A stretch of DNA of 6,028 nt from an uncultured Faecalibacterium sp. Lineage in GTDB: Bacteria; Bacillota; Clostridia; Oscillospirales; Ruminococcaceae. A model generated the notes under the pieces. It searched no databases and was not told the DNA's origin. It saw only the letters and a program-made list of their open reading frames with translations. Numbering within the stretch: position 1 is the first letter of the stretch; each line of letters begins with the position of its first letter. Made by a program: the position numbers and the translations under genes. The stretch covers positions 1 to 6,028 of the forward strand of contig CAMFSB010000110.1 in NCBI GenBank assembly GCA_945982465.1, given 5' to 3'. This document shows, piece after piece, positions 1 through 6,000 of the stretch.

Positions 1-22
1 CCCGGGGGCGCTCGGCCCCCGG
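1..22 (-). terminator. GC hairpin at window edge, possible terminator of the Asn-rich gene
   Basis: Positions 2-9 (CCGGGGGC) and 15-22 (GCCCCCGG) form a perfect 8-bp all-GC stem with a 5-base loop. It lies about 50 bases beyond the stop codon of the minus-strand gene at 74-277, where an intrinsic terminator would be expected. The T-run needed to confirm this would lie before position 1, outside the window, so the call is only tentative. It could equally be a palindromic repeat element. Confidence 0.35.
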
Positions 23-73
23 CCGCGGCCTGCCGCGTGGTGCGGGCCGGCATCTGCAGGCCCACGCTACAAC

Positions 74-277
74 TCAGCGGCAGTTCTTGGAAGAATTCTG
101 GCTCGAGTTTTTGGCGCCTTCGTCGTCCGCGCCCTTGGTGTACTGGTTGGGGTGCTTGTTCTCAGCGCTGTTCTGCGCGCGGTTCTGTGCACGGTTCTGC
201 GCGCGGTTCTGGCTGCTGCTGGTATACTGGTTGGGATGCTTGTTCTCGGTGCTGTTCTTGGCGTTACGGTTTTCCAT
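74..277 (-). CDS. Small Asn-rich repetitive hypothetical protein (67 aa)
   Basis: I do not recognise a named family. The protein is very hydrophilic, rich in Asn, Gln, Ser, Ala, Lys and Arg, with no Trp, Phe, Leu, Ile or Val, no signal peptide and no membrane segment. It is built from repeats: ENKHPNQYT occurs twice (about residues 11-19 and 39-47), separated by tandem NRAQ units, and it ends in SSQNSSKNCR with a penultimate Cys. The ATG at 275-277 is preceded on the minus strand by AAAGGAGA with a 9-10 base spacer, which is the main reason to prefer this frame over longer overlapping frames on both strands, none of which has such a site. It is probably monocistronic, divergent from the rRNA methyltransferase gene. 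The composition loosely recalls small hydrophilic spore proteins such as gamma-type SASPs, but I see no diagnostic motif, so function stays open. Confidence 0.75.
   Translation of the reverse strand: MENRNAKNSTENKHPNQYTSSSQNRAQNRAQNRAQNSAENKHPNQYTKGADDEGAKNSSQNSSKNCR
137..258. repeat. Imperfect 38-bp direct repeat inside the Asn-rich gene
   Basis: Positions 137-174 and 221-258 are two copies of the same 38-base sequence with four mismatches, offset by 84 bases. They encode the repeated ENKHPNQYT peptide and its flank. Because 84 is a multiple of three, the copies keep the reading frame, consistent with internal duplication within the gene. Confidence 0.85.
171..206. repeat. Three tandem 12-bp units encoding NRAQ repeats
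   Basis: Units at 171-182, 183-194 and 195-206 share the form TTCTGnGCnCGG on the plus strand; the first and third are identical and the middle one differs at two bases. Read on the minus strand, each adds four residues of the NRAQ series. The array is frame-preserving and prone to slippage, so copy number may vary between strains. Confidence 0.85.
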
Positions 278-410
278 GGTTCAAGGTCTCCTTTCAAAGT
301 TCCGAGGGCGCGTTTTGTGTAAAATGCCCTCACATCCGTTAGTTTGACCGTGCGGCCGGGTTTTATGCACCGGCCGGCGGCCCATTTTGCGCAGGGGAGG
401 GGTGCGTAGT
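278..410. promoter_or_regulatory. Divergent spacer between the Asn-rich gene and rsmF
   Basis: This 133-bp spacer must hold the minus-strand promoter and probably the rsmF promoter. It has a less GC-rich core (about 311-346) but I find no well-spaced -35/-10 pair on either strand. A 7-bp inverted repeat, CGGCCGG at 353-359 with CCGGCCG at 370-376, sits in it. Near the ends lie the ribosome sites: GAAAGGAGA on the minus strand (287-295) and GGGGAGG on the plus strand (394-400), 10 bases before the rsmF ATG. Confidence 0.4.
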
Positions 411-1828
411 ATGCCCGGCGAATATTTTGAACAGCGCGAGCAGGCGCTTTTGGGGCAGCGGTATGTGGCTGTGTATGCCGCCCCCGCGGCGGAGGCCGCC
501 CGCGGCGTAACCGTGTCGGAACTGCGGTGCAGCCCGGCCGCGTTTGCGCGCCTGGCCGATTTTGCGCTGGCGCCTTCGCCGTTCTGCGCCGCCGGTTTTG
601 TGGTGGAGGACCCGGCGTTCAGACCGGGGCGCCACCCGTACCACCACGCAGGGATGTTCTATTCACAGGAGCCGTCGGCCTCGTCGGCCGCGCCGCTGCT
701 GGGGGTGCGCCCGGGCATGCGGGTGCTGGACCTGTGCGCCGCGCCCGGCGGCAAAAGCAGCCAGCTGGCCGCCGCGCTGCAGGGCGAGGGGCTGCTGGTC
801 AGCAACGAATATGTGCCTGCCCGCGCGGAGGTGCTGCGCCAGAACCTGGAGCGCATGGGCGTGCCCAACGCGGTGGTGCTGAACGAAACGCCCGCCCGCA
901 TTGCCGCGGCCCTGCCGCCGCGCGGGGGGCGGCAATCCTGGACAGCGCCGCCGAAGCGCTGGCCCCGGGCGGGGAACTGGTGTATTCCACCTGCACCTTT
1001 GCCCCCGAGGAGGACGAAGCCCAGGTCGGGGCGTTTTTGGCGCGCCACCCGGAGTTTACGCTGCTGCCCGCGCTGGAGCACGCGGCGGCCCCGTTCGGCC
1101 ACCCGGGCGAAGCCAACCGCTGCGGCGGGCACCCGCTTGACGTGGGCCTGGTGCGGCGCATCTGGCCCTGCGACGGCGGCGAAGGGCATTTTATCGCCCG
1201 CCTGCGCAAGGCGGGCACGCCCCGCCCGCTGCCTGCGCCCGGGGCGCTGCCTGCCCAAGAAGCCGCCTGGCTGGCGGCCCAGTGCGCGCCCGAAAAACCG
1301 GCCAAAGGCGGCAAAGCCCTGCCGCAGCCGGAGCTGCGCGGCGGCGTGCGGCACCTGCGGGGGGAGGACAGCGGCCCCCGCGCGGGCCGGCAAAGGCCGC
1401 AGGCCGCCCCGCTGGGCGAAAAAGCCGTGCGCGCGGCCTGGCAGCAGTTTGCAGCCGAAGCGTTCCCCGCATTGGCGCAGCGGCCTGTGGCCGTGCGCGG
1501 GGCCAGCGTCTACCTGCCGGTGCCGTTCCCGCCGGTCAGCCTGCATATCCTGCGGGCGGGCGTGTTTGCCGGCCGGGTGCAAAACGGCCGCTTTGTGCCC
1601 GAACAGCCGCTGTTTGCGGCGTACGGGGCGCTGTGCAAAAATCAGGAGCCGCTGACACTGCCCGACCCGCGCCCGGCGGCGTTTCTGCGCGGCGGCGAGA
1701 GCGAAGCCGCCGCGGCGCAGAACGGCTGGTGCTGCGTAACGGTGGACGGCTTTGCGCTGGGGGGCGGCAAGGTATCCGGCGGGCGGGTGAAAAACCACTA
1801 TCCCAAAGCCCTGCGCAATTTGAAGTAA
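411..1828 (+). pseudogene. rsmF: RsmF/NOP2-family 16S rRNA m5C methyltransferase, frameshifted with internal loss
   Basis: The family transfers a methyl group from S-adenosylmethionine to C5 of a cytosine in 16S rRNA. The N-terminal part is read from ATG 411 (GGGGAGG 10 bases upstream; a TTG at 387 is less likely) and carries the SAM-binding motif LDLCAAPGGK, about residues 106-115. This frame is good to about position 917. From about 929 the homology continues in another frame: AAILDSAAEALAPGG, then YSTCT with the nucleophilic motif VI Cys at 992-994, and a C-terminal RNA-binding region ending KVSGGRVKNHYPKALR at the TAA 1826-1828. Between the two halves, the motif IV block (DAPCSGEGMFRK type) that family members carry is missing; by comparison with remembered family sequences, about 35-45 codons are lost. 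Without motif IV and with the shift, no working enzyme is expected. A sequence error cannot be excluded. Confidence 0.85.
913..934. repeat. Hairpin at the rsmF lesion
   Basis: TGCCGCC (913-919) and GGCGGCA (928-934) form a perfect 7-bp inverted repeat around an 8-base GC loop with a run of six G. The reading-frame change in rsmF falls within this structure. Such palindromes promote both genuine deletions and sequencing or assembly dropouts. Confidence 0.7.
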
Positions 1829-1877
1829 AACGGGCCGGAGCATGCCAAAGCGCCAAAAAACACTGTGCTGCGCGGGG

Positions 1878-1900
1878 TTTGGCCTTGAAGCGCGGCCAAA
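1878..1900. promoter_or_regulatory. Inverted repeat over the yebC -35 element, possible operator
   Basis: TTTGGCC (1878-1884) and GGCCAAA (1894-1900) are perfect 7-bp inverted arms separated by 9 bases, and the proposed -35 hexamer lies in the gap. The position suits a repressor site. No T-run follows, so it is unlikely to be an intrinsic terminator for rsmF. No binding protein can be named. Confidence 0.35.
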
Positions 1901-1913
1901 GATGTGTTACACT
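1885..1913 (+). promoter_or_regulatory. Probable sigma-A promoter for yebC
   Basis: TTGAAG (1885-1890) is separated by 17 bases from TACACT (1908-1913). A TG at 1905-1906 makes the latter an extended -10 element. Transcription would start near 1920, giving an untranslated leader of about 45 bases before the yebC ATG. This indicates that yebC is transcribed independently of the broken upstream gene. Confidence 0.6.
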
Positions 1914-1965
1914 ATTACAGTTAAGGAATTTGTGCCCTCCGGGGCGTTTTACAGGAGGAAATCCC

Positions 1966-2700
1966 ATGTCCGGACATAGCAAATGGAACAACATCAAACG
2001 GAAAAAGGAAAAGACCGACGGCGCGCGCGCCAAGGTGTTTACCAAGGTGGGCCGCGAGATCAGCGTGGCGGTGCGCGAGGGCGGGCCGGACCCCGCTTCC
2101 AACAGCAAGCTGGCGGATCTGATCTCCAAGGCCAAGCGCATGAATGTGCCCAACGATAACATCCAGCGCATCATCAAAAAGGCTGAGGGCGGCGACAAGA
2201 CCGAGTACGAAGCCATCACCTACGAGGGTTACGGCCCCGGCGGCGTGGCCATCATGGTCGAAACGCTGACCGACAACCGCAACCGCACCGCGGCCGACCT
2301 GCGCCATTACTTCGACAAGCACGGCGGCAACCTGGGCGCTGTGGGCTGCGTGGGCTTTTTGTTCAACCAGAAGGGCGTCATCGACATCTCGCTGGAGGAT
2401 AAGGACCCGGACGAAGCAATGATGGACGCGCTGGACGCGGGCGCCGAGGACTTTGACGCCGGCGAGGAGGCCGCCGAGGTCACCACCAGCCCCGAGGATT
2501 TCTCGGCTGTGTGCAAGGCGCTGGAGGCCAAAGGCTACGAGTTTTTGTCGGCCGACGTGGCCATGGTGCCCACCACCACCACCACGCTGACCGACCCCGA
2601 CCAGCTGACCAAGATGGGCAAGCTTCTGGATGCGCTGGAGGACAACGACGACGTGCAGAACGTCTGGCACAGCCTGGAAAATGAGGAGGACCTGCCGTAA
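1966..2700 (+). CDS. yebC: YebC/PmpR/TACO1-family translational/transcriptional regulator
   Basis: The 244-residue protein is full length for the family. It opens with the signature MSGHSKWNNIKRKKEKTD and keeps ARAKVFTKVGREI, KAKRMNVPNDNIQRIIKKA, YEGYGPGGVAIMVETLTDNRNRT and the C-terminal LLDALEDNDDVQNVWHS. The family is cytoplasmic and made of three domains. It has long been annotated as a DNA-binding regulator (PmpR), while the mitochondrial relative TACO1 and recent bacterial work link it to relief of ribosome stalling at proline-rich stretches. The start at ATG 1966 is supported by AGGAGG seven bases upstream. It has its own promoter (1885-1913) and a strong terminator (2735-2778), so it looks monocistronic. 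In this family yebC often lies near ruvC, but no ruvC is present here. One oddity is a run of five Thr codons (2572-2586, mostly ACC) in the third domain, a possible slippage site. Confidence 0.97.
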   Translation: MSGHSKWNNIKRKKEKTDGARAKVFTKVGREISVAVREGGPDPASNSKLADLISKAKRMNVPNDNIQRIIKKAEGGDKTEYEAITYEGYGPGGVAIMVETLTDNRNRTAADLRHYFDKHGGNLGAVGCVGFLFNQKGVIDISLEDKDPDEAMMDALDAGAEDFDAGEEAAEVTTSPEDFSAVCKALEAKGYEFLSADVAMVPTTTTTLTDPDQLTKMGKLLDALEDNDDVQNVWHSLENEEDLP

Positions 2701-2734
2701 GGCAGCTGCCGCCCGTATAACCATATGAGCGCAA

Positions 2735-2778
2735 AACGCCGCCGCACGGCCCGCAGGGGCTGCGCGGCGGCGTTTTTT
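2735..2778 (+). terminator. Strong intrinsic terminator of yebC
   Basis: CGCCGCCGC (2737-2745) pairs perfectly with GCGGCGGCG (2764-2772) and is followed by six T (2773-2778). Four A bases before the stem (2733-2736) can extend it and could give weak function in the other direction. The 18-base loop has a small nested stem, GCCC/GGGC. It begins 34 bases after the yebC stop codon. Confidence 0.92.
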
Positions 2779-2977
2779 GCGGCGGCGGGAAGCGTTTTGG
2801 CGCCGCGGCCCGGTGCTTTTTGCCCCGGCGCGGCTTTTGCCCCCGGCTCTGCGCGGGGGCGCCGTGGCCCCGGCCAGCGGATCTTTTGCATGCGGCGTGC
2901 CCGGAACACCGTTCGCTTTCCGACCCGGCCACGCTGCCAGCGCTCACCCGCCTGCGCCGCCCGCGCCCCCACCGAAA
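2779..2977. other. GC-rich non-coding spacer with T-tracts and a hairpin
   Basis: This 199-bp stretch lies between the yebC terminator and the operator region of the next operon. Short open frames cross it (for example 2725-2982 and 2777-3016) but they lack ribosome sites, overlap the terminator and give Ala/Arg/Pro-rich translations typical of random GC-rich sequence. Visible structure includes a 7-bp stem, GCCCCCG (2839-2845) with CGGGGGC (2854-2860), and short T-tracts at 2795, 2817, 2835 and 2884. I see no tRNA, riboswitch or clear small RNA. Confidence 0.5.
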
Positions 2978-2999
2978 CTTAAGCATTTCTTAAACATTT
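2978..2999 (+). promoter_or_regulatory. 11-bp tandem direct repeat, likely response-regulator operator
   Basis: CTTAAGCATTT (2978-2988) is followed at once by CTTAAACATTT (2989-2999), with one mismatch in 11. OmpR/PhoB-family regulators bind as head-to-tail dimers to direct repeats with about an 11-bp period, and TTAAnCA resembles the TTAACA-type half-sites known for Bacillus PhoP. The repeat ends about 30 bases before the -10 element of the regulator-kinase operon, a suitable place for activation. I infer autoregulation by the adjacent regulator. Confidence 0.6.
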
Positions 3000-3005
3000 C
3001 CCGTC

Positions 3006-3034
3006 TATTCTTTTAATCTTCGCCCTGCTACAAT
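3006..3034 (+). promoter_or_regulatory. Promoter of the two-component operon
   Basis: TACAAT (3029-3034) is a near-consensus -10 with an extended TG at 3026-3027. At 17-base spacing the -35 position (3006-3011, TATTCT) is poor, which fits a promoter needing an activator at the 11-bp repeat just upstream. The expected start near 3041 gives a leader of about 20 bases containing GGGGAGG (3048-3054), eight bases before the ATG. Confidence 0.65.
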
Positions 3035-3062
3035 AAAACCAGCAAAAGGGGAGGAACATACG

Positions 3063-3767
3063 ATGGAATCAATATTGATCTGCGACGATAACCAAGACAT
3101 CGTTGAAGCGCTGAAGATCTATCTCGGCGCCGAGGGGTACACCCTGTATACCGCCGCCAACGGCGCCGAAGCGCTGGAGGTGGTGGAGCAGCACAGCATC
3201 CAGCTGATTTTGATGGACATTATGATGCCCCGGCTGGACGGCATCACCGCCACGGCCCGCCTGCGGCAGAAAGGGAACATCCCCATCATTCTGCTCACGG
3301 CCAAAAGCGAGGAGACCGACCTGGTGCTGGGGCTTTCGGTGGGGGCGGATGATTATATTACCAAGCCGTTCCGCCCGGTGGAACTGATCGCCCGGGTCAA
3401 AAGCGTGCTGCGGCGCTACACCATGCTGGGCGGCATGGAGCAGCACCCCGGCCAGCTGGTGGTGGGCGGCCTTGCGCTGGACGACGAAAGTAAAACCGTC
3501 ACCCTGGACGGCGAGCCGGTGGAGCTGACCCCGCTGGAATACAGCCTGCTCAAGCACCTGATGGAACATCCCGGCAAGGTGTTTTCCTCGCGGGAGCTGT
3601 ACCGGGCGGTGTGGGGCGCAGCCCCGGTGTCCGGCGAGGGGGCGGTGGCGGTGCACATCCGCCACCTGCGCGAAAAGCTGGAGATCGACCCCGCTACCCC
3701 CCGCATCATCAAGGTGGTGTGGGGCCAGGGGTATAAACTGGAAAAGGCAAAGGAGGCCAACACATGA
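3063..3767 (+). CDS. OmpR/PhoB-family response regulator
   Basis: This 234-residue DNA-binding regulator is of standard length. The N-terminal receiver domain (about 1-118) has the acidic pair D8-D9, phospho-acceptor D52 in LILMDIMMPRLDG, switch residue T79 and K101 in DDYITKPF, so it should be phosphorylated normally. A winged-helix effector domain follows (about 130-230), with LTPLEYSLLKHLMEHPGKVFSS, RELYRAVWG and the recognition and wing region VAVHIRHLREKLEIDP...VVWGQGYKLE. The start is supported by GGGGAGG eight bases upstream. Its stop overlaps the start of the kinase gene (ATGA at 3764-3767), which indicates translational coupling and a cognate pair. The closest named groups in style are VanR and PhoP/PhoB-type regulators, but the sequence does not let me choose a stimulus or regulon. 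The tandem repeat at 2978-2999 is a plausible autoregulatory site. Confidence 0.96.
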   Translation: MESILICDDNQDIVEALKIYLGAEGYTLYTAANGAEALEVVEQHSIQLILMDIMMPRLDGITATARLRQKGNIPIILLTAKSEETDLVLGLSVGADDYITKPFRPVELIARVKSVLRRYTMLGGMEQHPGQLVVGGLALDDESKTVTLDGEPVELTPLEYSLLKHLMEHPGKVFSSRELYRAVWGAAPVSGEGAVAVHIRHLREKLEIDPATPRIIKVVWGQGYKLEKAKEANT

Positions 3768-5944
3768 AAACGCTGGGAACAGGCCTTACACAGACGCGGG
3801 CCGGCAAGGCGCTGTGCGCGCTGGCGTTCACGCTGGCGTGCTTTATGGGGGCGTCGGCCATCGGCGGGGTGATCCTGGCCTCAAGGAGCGAATGCTACCG
3901 CCCCGCGGTGGCAAGCTATTACGACACCGACAACTGCGCCTACCAGGTGCAGCGCATGGCCAACCAGTTGATGCAAGCCTACGCGGCCGACGGCCTGCAG
4001 GCGAGCGCAGAGATCTACGAGGCGGATCAGACCAACCTGCGATTTCGCATCTCCCTTGTGGACGAGGACGGAACCGCACAGCAACTCGTGCGGGCAAACT
4101 ACGACGATGATCAGAAAACGCAGTACGGAGTCCGGTACTATTTTGTATGTACAAAAGACGGAGCGTACACATCCCGGATCGTAGCCAACCGCGACAGTCT
4201 GCTGGAGGGCTGGGCGCCGGGGGGCGCGCCCCTGCCGGAGGAGCTGCTGGCCGAAGCCGCCGCGCTGGACAGCGCCCTGGCGGACGCGGAGGACCAGCTG
4301 GGCGAGCAGGCGGAGGCGGTTCCGGCCGACAAAGAAGAAACGGGCGCGGGAAACGCCCGGATCGCCGGTGTGTATCTGCTGGAAGCAGATCTGGCCGACC
4401 CCATTACAGTGCCGTCAAGCTATTCCGGAGGGCTGAAGTTCCAGTACGACCTGTTCAACGCGGTGTATCCGCTGCGCTATGCGTTCATTTGGATGATCGG
4501 CGTAGGCGCGGCGCTGGCGCTGGCCAACCTGATCCTGCTGCTGTGCGGGGCTGGCCGGCTGGCCGGGCGCGAAGGCGTGGTGTTCTGCTGGTTCGACCGC
4601 ATCCCCATGGAACTTTCGCTCTGCGGGCTTTTGGCAGGCGGCGTCGTCGTGCTGTATGTGGGCGCTCAGTTTGGTATTACCCGGATCGGCGCATTCTTTT
4701 TTGCGTATGACGCCGTTTCGATCTATTCCTATGGCGGCGGTTCGGTGGCGCTGGGCGTGGCGGGCATCATCGGCGTTCTGGCCGCGGCGTGTACCGCGTT
4801 CGTGCTGGGGGTGCTGGCATGGGTGCTGGCCTTTGCCCGCGCGGCCAAAAGCGGCCATGCGTTCCGCAATTTCTGGAGCATCCGCTTTTTGGCCTGGCTG
4901 GCCGGGGTGGTGCGCTGCATGCGGCTGGCGCCCAAAACGGCGCTGATCGTAGCATGCTTTGTGGCGGTGAACGGCCTGGGCCTTGCGATGTGCTTTGGCC
5001 GCGTGGATTTTTTGTGGTTTGAGCCGGTGGACTACCTGCTGATCCTGCCGGTGCTGTGGTGCGTGGCCGGGGCGGTGGTGCTCTATTATGCCGCAGGGAT
5101 GCAGCGGCTGTTCGAGGCGGCCCGGCGCATCGCGGCGGGCGATTACACCCAGCCCATTGCGCTGCGCGGGCTGGCCGGCCCGCTGTGTGAGCATGCCAGT
5201 ACCCTGCAGAACATTGCAGCCGGGCTGAACACCGCCGTGGAACAGCGCATCAAAAGCGAACGCATGAAAACCGAGCTGATTACCAATGTATCCCACGACT
5301 TAAAAACGCCACTGACCAGCATCATCAATTACACCGATCTTTTGCAAAGCCAGCCTTTGCCCGAAAAGGCTGCCGAATACACCGCCGTGCTGGCGCGGCA
5401 GAGCGCGCGGCTGAAAAAGCTGACCGAGGATCTGATCGAAGCCAGCAAGGCGTCCAGCGGCGCCATGAGCTGCACGCTGGCCCCTGCCAGCCTGGCGGAA
5501 CTGTGCGAGCAGGCGCTGGGCGAATACGCCCCCCGGCTGGAGCAGGCCGGCCTGACCCCGGTGCTGACCATGCCGGAGGACGGGCTGTGGGCCAACGTGG
5601 ACGGCCGGCTGGTGTGGCGCGTGCTGGATAACCTGCTGGGCAACGCCTGCAAGTACGCCCAGCCCGGTACCCGGCTGTATGTGGCGGGCGAGGTCCGCGG
5701 GCACGAGGCGGTGGTCACGGTCAAAAACATCTCCCGCGAGCCGCTGAACATCTCGGCCGAGGAACTGATGGAGCGCTTTGTGCGCGGCGATGCCTCGCGC
5801 AGCAGCGAGGGCAGCGGGCTGGGGCTGTCCATCGCGCGCAGCCTGTGCGAGCTGCAAAACGGCCGGTTCCACCTGTCGGTGGACGGCGACCTGTTCAAAG
5901 CGGAGCTGGCCTTTGCTGTGTGCCCCGCGCCGGAACAGCAATAA
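3764..5944 (+). CDS. Large multi-pass membrane sensor histidine kinase
   Basis: This 726-residue kinase should autophosphorylate and pass phosphate to the regulator encoded just upstream (ATGA overlap; AGGAGG at 3751-3756). TM1 (about 17-40) precedes an extracytoplasmic region (about 41-238) with Cys 44, 58 and 129 and an Ala/Glu-rich stretch (about 158-195). Five further hydrophobic segments lie near 239-264, 285-303, 327-356, 392-412 and 424-443; six in total puts both ends in the cytoplasm. A HAMP-like linker (RIAAGDYTQPI) leads to the dimerisation domain, with H511 in NVSHDLKTPLTSI. The ATPase domain has an N box (N623, N627) and a G2 box GSGLGLS (683-689). The usual G1 motif DxGxG is absent: the aligned place reads VKNISREPLNISAEELMERFVRGD, with N655 where Asp is expected. 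I recall similar wording in other clostridial kinases, so this is probably a subfamily trait rather than decay. The ligand is unknown. Confidence 0.94.
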   Translation: MKTLGTGLTQTRAGKALCALAFTLACFMGASAIGGVILASRSECYRPAVASYYDTDNCAYQVQRMANQLMQAYAADGLQASAEIYEADQTNLRFRISLVDEDGTAQQLVRANYDDDQKTQYGVRYYFVCTKDGAYTSRIVANRDSLLEGWAPGGAPLPEELLAEAAALDSALADAEDQLGEQAEAVPADKEETGAGNARIAGVYLLEADLADPITVPSSYSGGLKFQYDLFNAVYPLRYAFIWMIGVGAALALANLILLLCGAGRLAGREGVVFCWFDRIPMELSLCGLLAGGVVVLYVGAQFGITRIGAFFFAYDAVSIYSYGGGSVALGVAGIIGVLAAACTAFVLGVLAWVLAFARAAKSGHAFRNFWSIRFLAWLAGVVRCMRLAPKTALIVACFVAVNGLGLAMCFGRVDFLWFEPVDYLLILPVLWCVAGAVVLYYAAGMQRLFEAARRIAAGDYTQPIALRGLAGPLCEHASTLQNIAAGLNTAVEQRIKSERMKTELITNVSHDLKTPLTSIINYTDLLQSQPLPEKAAEYTAVLARQSARLKKLTEDLIEASKASSGAMSCTLAPASLAELCEQALGEYAPRLEQAGLTPVLTMPEDGLWANVDGRLVWRVLDNLLGNACKYAQPGTRLYVAGEVRGHEAVVTVKNISREPLNISAEELMERFVRGDASRSSEGSGLGLSIARSLCELQNGRFHLSVDGDLFKAELAFAVCPAPEQQ

Positions 5945-5948
5945 ATCA

Positions 5949-6000
5949 CGGCCCCTGCGCGCCGGCTGCTGCCGACCGCCCGGGGGCCGAGCCTAGTTTT
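5949..6000 (+). terminator. Possible weak terminator of the two-component operon
   Basis: CGGCCCC (5949-5955) pairs with GGGGCCG (5983-5989), a perfect 7-bp stem closing a 27-base GC-rich loop. A four-T tract follows seven bases later (5997-6000). The location just after the kinase stop codon fits a terminator, but the large loop, the gap before the T-tract and its shortness make this uncertain. Confidence 0.4.

Noticed and set aside
171..206. Tandem 12-bp repeats considered as a CRISPR or minisatellite array
   Set aside because: There are no spacers and the units keep the reading frame of the small protein, so they are coding repeats.
87..347. Plus-strand open frame opposite the Asn-rich gene, with a hydrophobic Cys/Leu-rich translation
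   Set aside because: It is the antisense of the repeat-rich minus-strand gene and has no good ribosome site; the minus-strand frame has AAAGGAGA at proper spacing.
344..367. TTGACC (344-349) with TTTATG as a possible rsmF promoter
   Set aside because: The spacer is only about 12-14 bases and the -10 match is poor, so I do not call it.
659..1843. Long minus-strand open frame opposite rsmF
   Set aside because: It is a GC-skewed shadow of the methyltransferase gene; the translation is Arg/Ala/Pro/Gly-rich with no recognisable motif, while the plus strand shows clear family motifs.
2725..3016. Short plus-strand frames (85 and 79 residues) between yebC and the response regulator
   Set aside because: They overlap the yebC terminator and the operator repeat, lack ribosome sites and have low-information Arg/Ala/Pro-rich translations.
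4415..5296. Long minus-strand open frame (293 aa) opposite the kinase
   Set aside because: Antisense shadow with a His/Gln/Arg-rich translation; the plus strand encodes an unmistakable histidine kinase.
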